Below, piece after piece: positions 55,176-64,000 of a stretch of DNA of 64,000 nucleotides. The notes under the pieces are model-generated. The model was not told where the DNA came from. It searched no databases and saw nothing but the letters and a program-made list of their open reading frames with translations. Source of the DNA: Collybiopsis luxurians FD-317 M1 (lineage: Eukaryota > Basidiomycota > Agaricomycetes > Agaricales > Omphalotaceae); NCBI GenBank assembly GCA_000827265.1, contig KN834861.1:82046-146045 (forward strand), given 5' to 3'. A program made the position numbers and the translations under genes. Each line of letters begins with the position of its first letter. The stretch's first letter is position 1.

Positions 55176-57965
55176 ATTCTCTTGCATAGCTCGACATTCG
55201 TGAGAATCTCAATCCAGGATAGATGCATGCGGTATATCAAACTTGAAACCGTACGATCAAATCGCCAGCCAAGACAGACTTCGAGTAATTTGGGCACTTG
55301 AGCTCAGCACTCCCGTCACATTGAAGCAGAAGGCGGCAGAAATCTCTATCACCATGGCTGTGCTGACTGCTGCTTGCAAAGAGCGGTAAAATCGTACACA
55401 CATGTGCTTCAGTCCCCCATAGCCCCGGATGTACAATCAGCTGAAAGGGTCATTGGGGGAAGAAAGCAACAGTGCGCTGTGTTCAAGGTCAAAAAAGGGT
55501 CCGAAGTATTGGCTGAGATGGAAGTGGTGTCTCTCGAGTCAAGAAAATTTTGTCTTTTGCCAGAATGTGACAGTGACCAGGCCCGTTAACTCTCATTTTG
55601 TTCCTCAGCGAGAATTTCCACCTGCTAATGCCATTCACTACGCTCTCTACTAGCTCCCTCTCTCGTTCCCTGCAACAACTTTGCAGGAGCTACATGGACA
55701 TAAAAATCCCTCTTCGTCCCCACCATCCCGGTCTCTCATGAAATTCAAGTGTATGCGTATGCCCCCCTCCAGGCCTTCCCGCATTCATATATTCTGTGGT
55801 TGTCCGGTTCAACGAGGTGGAAGAGATAAGGGGAGCGATGGGGCTCGAAGAAGGCAATGAGAGTAAGGTTTGAGCTCAGGAGTGTGACTCATGGTATATT
55901 GTGAAGTACGACTCTTGTAGTTACTGCGTCAAAGGTGTGAACTATGTTGCCCACTCCAGGTGAATGTTCCACTTTGGATCGCCACCCACTGGGCCACTCC
56001 AAATATCTATACATAGTCCTATCAGTACAGCCCTCGACCCAACCCTTGACCTTCGGATGAGCTTTACAGCAGAGATGTCCCTCGTTAACGGAAGGTGTCA
56101 GTATCAGTTCTTCTCCCGACAATTCTGACACCGAGCCTGTTCTTTTTCTCGGCAGTCTAGAGTCTCAGCTACGCGGATCTAACCAGGATCATCTACGCCT
56201 CAACCAAACACCCATCTCACGCCAAAATTCTCAGTAGGCGACACCTTACATCAGCTGTGCGGAAATTCTTCCTTCGTGGTGATGCAGCTAAATGTTTCGC
56301 TACAGATTGCCTGATTCAATCGAGATAATCTTTTTATTAGCCGCGACTACTTCGGGTGGATGATAAGCTGGGTAAGCGTGTCCAGGAAGGAGTTTGGGAG
56401 GCTCCCTTGACGCAATGTGACTGGGTGGCTCGAAGTGGGGCCGTTTTTGTACGCGTGCACCTCCCTTTCTCGTGACTTTGTTGAATCTAAAGTGAAACAT
56501 TGGGAATTATAAGAAGCAAGGAAGCTTGAGAAATCTATCAAGCTCGCTGTGGCCTCATGACATAATTGGTACTAGCCAGGTATTTTAGAAGTTTAGGGTT
56601 CGAACTACATATTTTCTGCTACATATTTTCTAATCAATGATAAGGCAAGTTGGATCAAAATTGGTTGTTGGCTGAGTTTTGTGACGGAGGAGAAGGTTAC
56701 CATCGGACCGTGTTTTTAGCTCTGAGCCGTAGAAATCGGCCCTCTTTCACAGGAGATTCTGGATTTTTGGTGGTTGGTGCGGTGTCGGATTGATGTGTGG
56801 GAGATCTTGTGGCAGATGTGTGAGAAGGCTTGAACATGTCACCTAGCGAAATGGTATCGCGTCTTACAACACATTGCCGAGCAATGTCATCGGGAGATTG
56901 ACCCTTCGCACCACCAATAATAAATTTTCACCTGAGGTGAAAGACCATCGGAACATTCTTGTTTTGTGCTTATATGACAAGTCAATCTTTCATTAAGAAT
57001 GAATCTAACACCCTAATTCAAAAAAATGAGTAAAAAATATCTCAATCATCCCAACTGCCTTTCCACCGCAGATGAAAAGCAGACTTCTTTCCTTGATTTT
57101 GCTAGAATTAATTTGCTGAAGATTCCTCCTGTCCGTCGAGGAACCTACTCAGTCTAGTCTACGCTGTCGCTCTCAACACTCCCGGATCTTCAGCCCAATC
57201 TAGGTTTAGCATATAGGTCTGCTTGACAATTGTCTACTAGAGCTTGCATCTCTATACCGTACCTATGGATTTTTTTCCGAATCTCTAATACAATGCGTGT
57301 CTATCAATCATTAAGGAAGGCATCCGCACTGTCGCCGATCACGTCATTATGTGAACGGCTTGCAGCTTGGATTCCATCATACAATCTATCTTGATAGCCA
57401 AAGTAAACTCCCTTCCTATCCTTCTCGCATCTGTATCGGATCACTGGAGGCTACATTGATAATCAACTTTCTGACACTTGCCCCATCAAATAATCCAAAC
57501 AACCGAAATGTTCGCAGTTGCATACTTCCATTTCTACACACATGTAAACTGAGGAGTTGGCAGGGTAGGGACAATATTTGCGTGTGCCATCTTACCGCTG
57601 CACTCATGGACTGCGGCTACTCAGAAACTTGATGGAACTTTATTTAACTAGTCTTCATTGAACCATCATTGAGTCTTCATTTGTCAGACGTTCATCATTC
57701 GCCCTTCTCGATACTTCTGTTCGCTGTGTACCCATCAAAAGATTGTTGCTGTATAAGTTGAGGCTAAGTCTTGATAAATTATACATGCTTGATGTGGAAG
57801 GGAAAATGATTGGGATCAAGATCATGAGAAGCAATAGACGCAATGAAGAGAATGTATAAATGAGATGCAACGGTGAAATCGCCATTCAGCGATTATACAT
57901 ATATCTGTATGTCTGAGCAGATATTAACATTATTTCCCTACTTCAAGCTTTGACTTCGAACATCA
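55176..57965. other. 2.8 kb without a supported gene
   Basis: Several 60-95-codon frames exist, but none shows family motifs or coherent splice sites. Could contain decayed coding sequence. No clear repeat ends seen. Confidence 0.45.
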
Positions 57966-59651
57966 ATGGATAACGCACTTGTACAAGAACTGGAAGAAAG
58001 GTATGTTTAATTTTGTGCACTGAATTCAGCGAAACTTGCTTCTTGTTACTGACTATACTTCCGACTTAAGATTGGTAGAACAATATGCTTTCACCGCCGC
58101 AGCAAGTGCGAATTATATGATATCCTCCTAGCTTGCCTTGAACACTGAATTTATATTTTGCCAGTGCTTTGGATAGCAGGCTATTTGGAGTCACTTCCTT
58201 CAGAAATACACAATATATGGCTCAAAAGAAAAACAGGAACATCCCTTTTGTTTATTTTCAACAGATATGGCTGTATGTTTTGCCTATTGGCATATTTCAT
58301 CTCTGGTTATCCAGGAGAAAGCACAGATAAAGAGTAAGTTTTCTATCATTAAGCTCAGATTATTTTTTAAATTTTATTTGTATTAGATGCATAGTATGGA
58401 ACTTTTTATTGCAAATATTGGGGATAATTACTGTGATCAGCAACACTGGTGGGAGTTCTACATTGTCCCTCAATAATATTGTACTCAAGCTCTTGTAGCG
58501 CTTTTTGCCCTTCGCGTATATGCGATCTATGACCAAAGCAAAATAATATTGGCAATATCTACTCTTTTTATACTTGGAAAATTGGCTATGAATGTAACAG
58601 TAGGTTTTCAGAGTGCCAGCAAACAAGAATGTTTTACATACACTCATAATTACATCTCTCCCTCTTGTAGACCCTGGTGTTGACTATACCTATCTCAACC
58701 ACGGGAACACCAGTTCAAATTGTAGCAATGTGTATCGGCCAGCCTCCTAACAATATTAACTTGTATGACAGGTGAGTCAAAGAAATCTTATTTACTATTT
58801 TACTACTGAATGCAATTTTTGTTCCCAGTGGTAAGTTCAGCCAGATGTTGCTTGTGTCTTTTCATTTTTATCTTCAATCTTTCTAAGTACAAATAGGGAT
58901 TCCTGTTATTACTTTAGCATTTGAGGTTTTCTTGTTCATCTTGACTTTAAGGAAGACCTTCTATCATGCATTAGAAATGAAAAGACTTGGAGAATCTAGT
59001 GTCACCCAAGTAGTTCTTCAAGATGGTAAGCCAATCAGATTTGTTCTTATGGGTCTTCTTAGCATTTTCTATCAAGGTTTTCTGTATTTCTTGTGAATAT
59101 AAACATTCATATTTCTGATACGAAGAACTTTTGACATGGTAATTCAGGGCTATGATGGTTATGGGAGCTCTTGCTGCCACTGCCAGTGTGGTATGTCAAC
59201 TTGTAGTAATAAGTATTGACTTAGCTTACAATTCACCTTTCTAGGTTCAACTGCTTAAAGATACCAGGAATAGTGTGTGTCAATATCCCTGGATTTGAAC
59301 CATTTGAATCCTCACTCCATGAACATTGAGAAGAATATCAAAACAGCTATAGTGTTTGTTTCAATTGTACCATTCTTCAATATGTAAGTCACAATTATTC
59401 TGAAAAATGGATATTTGTACTCTGTATCATTCTGAGCATTTTAAAGCCTGCCAAACATGTTAATTAGTCAACTTATGCTCAATTTGCGAACTTTTTCCAA
59501 CCCTGATACAATAACTAACAAAAAGACACAGAGTAGTGCAGAGCAGGAATACTCAGGAATACATTTCGCTACCAACAGCTTCTTGGGTAATATTGGGGCT
59601 CCATTGGATGGTGGAGATCATGAAGAGGAGGAATGGGATAGTGACAAATGA
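57966..59651 (+). CDS. DUF6533 seven-TM membrane protein
   Basis: Starts at ATG 57966 (MDNALVQELEER). Exon 3 gives the DUF6533 signature: LWIAGYLESLPSEIHNIWLK followed by RKTGTSLLFIFNRYG, the conserved block of a TM helix, acidic turn, W-KRK and L-x-x-NRY. Later exons give LLQILGIITVIS, ALFALRVYAIYDQSKIIL, IPVITLAFEVFLFILTLRKT, EMKRLGESSVTQVVLQDG and FRAMMVMGALAATAS. The last exon, LISQLMLNLRTF then IHFATNSFLGNIGAPLD, is the standard C-terminal signature, ending at TGA 59649-59651. Around nine introns. Some middle junctions (58680-58900) are uncertain. Function unknown; the family is greatly expanded in Agaricomycetes. Confidence 0.8.
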
Positions 59652-59959
59652 AATGGCTTTTCCCTGAGTTGTGGGATTTATTTTAAATGCAAGTACAAGC
59701 TTGAAAACTTCTACAGCTTGTAGGACATTGTGAACACTTTAGAACTTTGCCGTATTCTTCATTCTATTTAGTGTTCCCCTTAACTGGACATGTTAAATAA
59801 CTCATACTTATGTTGACACTTACCCTATCTACTACCAGATATTGCATATGTAGATAAATAAGGCTCGAGCAAGAGTTAGCAATTCAGACTTTCAGTCATT
59901 CTTGCTCATAAACCATTGTCTACAAGACCATCACAATATTGTGACCCATTCAATAATAA

Positions 59960-60720
59960 CCCAATAAGCACTGTTAAACCAACTGTGCCAAAAAAGTCAT
60001 AGCAATGAAAAAACCAGTTAAACTGAGTAACCACAGAAAAGCATTGGTTGGGGAGATCAGTGGTTTAACAGTGGTTAAACAGGTTAATTCAGGATTAACT
60101 GCTCGAAGGATTTGGCAGTGGTGGGTTAACTGTGCTCAAGACTTGTGAGAAATTGGGCGGCACAGTGGTTAAACATGTTAATCCAGTATTCATACTGGCA
60201 TATGTCTTTTTGTATATAAATGACCAATGTAGACACGTAGACTCTCTGATCATCCAATTTAGCTTTGCAAACCCACAAAGGAGAACAGCAAATGCAAATC
60301 AATTTAATTGAATGAAAGAAAACACTGGATCTACACGAGACTACACTACACAAAATTATACAAAAAAACTGACAGAAGCCCAAACTGAGAAAACCCAAGG
60401 ACTGGTTAAACCTGTTTTTTTGCAAATCCAGAAGCCATGTCTATGGGAGAAGCAATCATACTTACACAATATCATGATCCAGTCACTTTCCCAGCCTTCA
60501 GTCTCCTTTTACTACAACAGTACCAGTTAACCTCAAACACACTAGGTCCAGTCTCAATCAGGTTAAACATGTTTAAAATTCAACTAAACATATTTACATG
60601 GCATAATTAAACAGGACAAACTAAGTAATTTATACTTCAAATATTAAACAGGATATCCAATGAATTAAACAAATGCAAAAACTACATATTAAACAGAGAC
60701 ACAAGAGTCAATTAAACCGG
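59960..60720. repeat. Region of GGTTAAAC / TTAAAC motif repeats in both orientations
   Basis: At least ten copies of ttaaac or its complement gtttaa, often as ggttaaacatg, between 59968 and 60715. cactgttaaaccaactgtgcc (59968) and ggcacagtggttaaacatg (60158) form an imperfect inverted repeat. It resembles transposon subterminal motif arrays; termini and target duplication are not identified. Confidence 0.5.
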
Positions 60721-61574
60721 TTCATAAACAAATCAAATAGATCTATTTTGAATGCTCATGTTCAGATTGTTTAATAGTCACAAATTAAATAAACAACACA
60801 AAACTTAATCACAGAAAGCCCTTCAATTTTGTCAATATTTTGAAGGTCTTTCTCCTTCATCCCAAATTCCGCAACTTTATGCAATAATTTTCCATGCCTT
60901 TTATTTTTTCTGTATTTTCTCTTACATGACTCCTGAAAAAGACATTTTCGCAGTACTTGTCCACTCCCTGACTTATGCAGCTGGGTTGGACCTTTGTCCT
61001 TGAAGATACTCTTCAAAAATGAACCTCTGTTATTATTTTGATAACATTATTGATACTGTCCCTTTGTGGTGTACACCTGCATGCACCGGATTGCAGGAAA
61101 TTGAGTTGAAAAAATTAACCCTTGAATTGTTGAGATCTCTGCCTTCTCTTCCTGCTCAGACCACCAAAACCAATGCTGTCAACACCATTGGGCAAATGTG
61201 CCTTATTCTCTTCACCCTGAATTAACATTGTGGAAGGCAGCCCTGATGAGGAATATGGACAGTAAGGTTTCATATCTTTCAAGTCATCAATGAGATCAGA
61301 TGACAATGAAGAGTAGGACAAGGAAGGGAAAAATTATGTTCAGGGGTCTGAATTACAAATACATTATTAAGTATCAGTCATTGGGTTGCTGAGAAATTCA
61401 AGTTAATGTAGATCTATATCTAATTGACATTTGAAAGAGTTGGGGATTGCTGCTGCAGGCAGCACTAAGGATCCATAGTGTCCATTGCAGAAGAAGGTTC
61501 TGCTGCAAACTTTGTCAGATCCTTGTATGCTGGCTGGGAAGCTAATCTGTGTGTGTGGAACTATTATTTTAGCA
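60721..61574. other. Interval without a supported gene
   Basis: A Lys/Arg-rich minus-strand frame (61016-60771) has no recognisable motif and is not called. Confidence 0.4.
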
Positions 61575-62200
61575 CTAATCACATTTGAAGACTGACATAC
61601 TGGTCAAAAGCAAAGTGTTTCTCTTCTTCTTGTTGCCAAAGCAGGACTTTATCAGCAATGGTTTCCTCAGGCAAAAGCTTGCACAGAAAGGGTATTCCAC
61701 AACACTCATACTTAGATTCAACATCAACACACAGAGTCTCATACATATCTGAATGCTCCTTAGCATACACAACATGAGCTTCCATAGCTGAATACTGATC
61801 TGAAGCAAGTACCTTCCAAACATCCCTAAGTGCTGCAAATGAAGCAGCCAGAAGCAAAAACTCTACATGTTTTTGCTCCAGTTGCTCTTGCCAATGCTCA
61901 AAGTCTGCTTCAGCATGGAACCATTGTATACAATTGTCTGAATAACCATGACCTAATTAGTTTAACCAAAACACATATTGATAAAAACTTACTCTCATGT
62001 TCCCATAACCTGATCTCCTTATCTGAGATCTTTCTTCAGGCTTCCAGAAGACATATCCAACTGTCCTTTGTTACACTGCCAACTTCCTCCACTTCCATGA
62101 CAGGTGCTTCCTGGACAGTCCCAGCTTTGACCTGCATTGGCCCCAAGATGCAGGCACAGCACATTAACATATTTGTTTCTGAGAAAACTTGTTAGCATAA
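61575..62200 (-). pseudogene. Unidentified coding remnant
   Basis: The minus-strand frame 61890-61579 reads LLAASFAALRDVWKVLASDQ, MEAHVVYAKEHSDMYETL and KLLPEETIADKVLLWQQEEE, a helical, charged texture typical of real protein. Upstream, 62170-62050 reads ACILGPMQVKAGTVQEAPVM and VTKDSWICLLEA in another frame, possibly a preceding exon. No start, no recognised family. It lies in a transposon-rich stretch and may be part of a decayed transposon gene. Confidence 0.25.
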
Positions 62201-63736
62201 ACCACACATGTATTATTGGATTATTATTAGGTATTCACAAGGTACAATTGGATATATCTATCTATGGAACACTTTCTTGTAGTTGTACTATACTTATATT
62301 TATATTCCCTTGCTATCTCACACTGTTCTATCTTTAGTAGTAGTGTACTTATATCTTGTCTCACCATCACATCTCAGTTCTCATGATCCCTATCACATAT
62401 ACCCATTCTCATGTACTAGTTCTCATGATTCTTAGTTACATGTTCTCATCTATCTTTTATCCAGCCAATGGTTGACTACATATAACATTGTGTACTTGTA
62501 TATAAAGCCACCTACATACACAAACAATCTAGTGGCGCTTTTTCCCCCCTTTGATTTGTGTGATCAACTTAGTGCTGTGTGCACTTCAGCTAATTCATTC
62601 TCAAGTCCATAACCTCTAATATGTATTCTATAAGCATACCTGTGTACTAAATGTTCTCAATATTGCAGACTATGCCCTCATCATCATCCTCTCCCAAGTC
62701 TTTCCCATCCACATCTTGATCACCAAAAATTGACAAAGGAGTTGTGCTACAGACAAACCAGCTCTGGTGATGCTCCAGAGGTTTCTGTGACCAGGATGGT
62801 GCCTTTATTCTGTGGATTTTTAAAAGGTATCCTTTGCAGCAAGAGGGGGCCATTGCATTTCATCAAAACTGCCCAAAGCCACCAACAAAGAATGAAGGGC
62901 AGCATATTCTGCAATGAGCTGATTGCATTTGGTCTGGATGGTGTGAATATGTTTTGCTGCTCAGGTATTTGCCTCCTGGCCTGGACAGACCAAGTGTCCT
63001 AAAGGCTCTTAGTCAAACTGAAGCTGTTCTAAATAAACCTAGGCTTAGTAACCTTTTTGCAGATGAAGGGAGGTCCCTTAGGGAAGTCCCTTATGAGTGT
63101 CTGGGGTCTTTACAGGAATTTCCCTGGTGGGGAATTCCTGGGGATTTCAATCATGATAGCCAGGAATTTGGACACTTAAACCTATCTTGGTAGATAGGTC
63201 AAAGGTTGCCTGAAGTGTCCTTTTTTGGTAGCTACCCAATGACACAAGTATTTTTTATACTGAAGCAAGCTCTGATATTGCAGTTTCAACAAAAAGACAG
63301 ATTTGCATTTCCTCCTTGACAAATCACCTATTGCATAGTGCAATGGTTGAGCACTGATAGCAGCACTTATTGTTGTAGACACTGTAAAAGTGTCTAATTT
63401 CTGATACTACCCTTGATATACACTCATGGAAAATCATGTCTAATTTCCAGTAGCTGAGAATCAATCCACATATAAACTGCCTGAGAAAATGCAAAGAAAA
63501 AAATTCCTGTTCTCAATCCCCCCGATCATGGGCAATGAATGGCCTTCTAGTCAAGAAACTATCTTCTTCTCTCAGCAGACATCCTCTACTGACATGGTCT
63601 GGGATAACAATGAGCTTATCCAGGAAGACAAACTTTTTGTAAACCATTCTGCCAGTACACAGCCTTCTGAATCAGCTCCAGATTTTAAAATCTGCAAGTG
63701 CACCATCAAAATCTGTATCATTTGCATCCTTGCTGG
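62201..63736. other. AT-rich interval without a supported gene
   Basis: A TATA-like sequence (tatataaag, 62498) and pyrimidine-rich text give an LTR-like impression, but no paired terminus or primer site was found. Confidence 0.4.
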
Positions 63737-64000
63737 TGTCATAAAGCTGGTACGAACATCCATTCCTAGCCCCTATTCATTTCTCTTTTACTATACATCT
63801 TTCACATGACCGCGTTTATGACTAACCTTCATATCAATACCTTCTGGACATACAACTCCTCCCTATCTCCACTCCACACAGTATCATTGTTCTTTTTCTA
63901 TTTCGTTCCCACTGTCATTGTTTTATTAATGAACTGTCCTTGTTTCTCTTCTCGCATCTGTCGCATGACCACATGCTCCATACCTTTTATTCTCGTAGCT
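63737..64000 (+). repeat. LTR of the same chromovirus family, cut by window edge
   Basis: Begins tgtcataaagctggtac and follows the LTRs at 45213 and 51052 base by base to the window end. It has the 26 nt missing from the 5' LTR of the complete copy. It could be a solo LTR or the start of another full element to the right. Confidence 0.93.

Noticed and set aside
62201..62640. LTR-like pyrimidine-rich region with TATA-like box
   Set aside because: No TG...CA terminus pair, no primer-binding site and no second copy found in the window.
1..64000. CRISPR array, bacterial operon or ribosomal RNA genes
   Set aside because: No regular spaced repeats, no bacterial gene layout and no rRNA core sequences; spliceosomal introns throughout.

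Overview
The window looks like nuclear DNA of a filamentous basidiomycete, most likely an Agaricomycete. Coding regions are cut by many 45-70 nt GT-AG introns. Two membrane-protein families typical of mushroom-forming fungi are present (a DUF6533 protein and a multicopy seven-TM family with a VWRAW motif). A full ABCC-type transporter, a fungal RNA-silencing RdRP and a chromodomain Ty3/Gypsy retrotransposon also fit. The species cannot be named from sequence alone.

Layout. 0-12.3 kb is gene-dense: a 5'-truncated seven-TM gene (+), then on the minus strand a linker-histone-like (H15) gene, a vacuolar M20 carboxypeptidase, a four-TM MARVEL-like protein and a complete RNA-dependent RNA polymerase with its catalytic DLDGD. 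12.3-33.5 kb is accessory and repeat-rich. It holds three more VWRAW paralogues, two of which belong to a segmental duplication (about 16.3-20.6 and 26.3-30.3 kb). Each duplicate carries a divergent pair: membrane protein (-) and Ser/Thr-rich repeat protein with a GPI-like tail (+). A 2.6 kb hAT-like element with a perfect 8-bp target duplication, a 0.5 kb MITE, an isolated LTR with a primer-binding site, and a perfect 45-nt palindrome are also here. 33.5-42.3 kb is a gene island: purine nucleoside phosphorylase (-) divergent from a 6.9 kb ABC transporter gene (+), then an intron-containing tRNA-Ser(CGA). 42.3-64 kb is repeat-dominated, with a complete 6.4 kb Tf1/sushi-like chromovirus (45213-51579, 5-bp target duplication, one 315-nt assembly gap), a second LTR of the same family running off the right edge, short-motif arrays, a foldback element, decayed transposon-associated ORFs, and one recognisable host-type gene (DUF6533, 57966-59651).

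Main biological signals. The chromovirus has decayed almost purely by C-to-T change at CpG: all nine LTR-LTR substitutions are CpG transitions, and the 3.6 kb pol frame has no indels and is broken only by TGA codons, six of them at or probably at arginine (CGA) positions of the family. It also shows a 10-nt complementarity between the base just after the 5' LTR and a site 33 nt downstream of the LTR TATA box, the signature of Tf1-type self-priming. The second set of signals is the duplicated divergent gene pair with copy-specific changes in repeat number and intron content.
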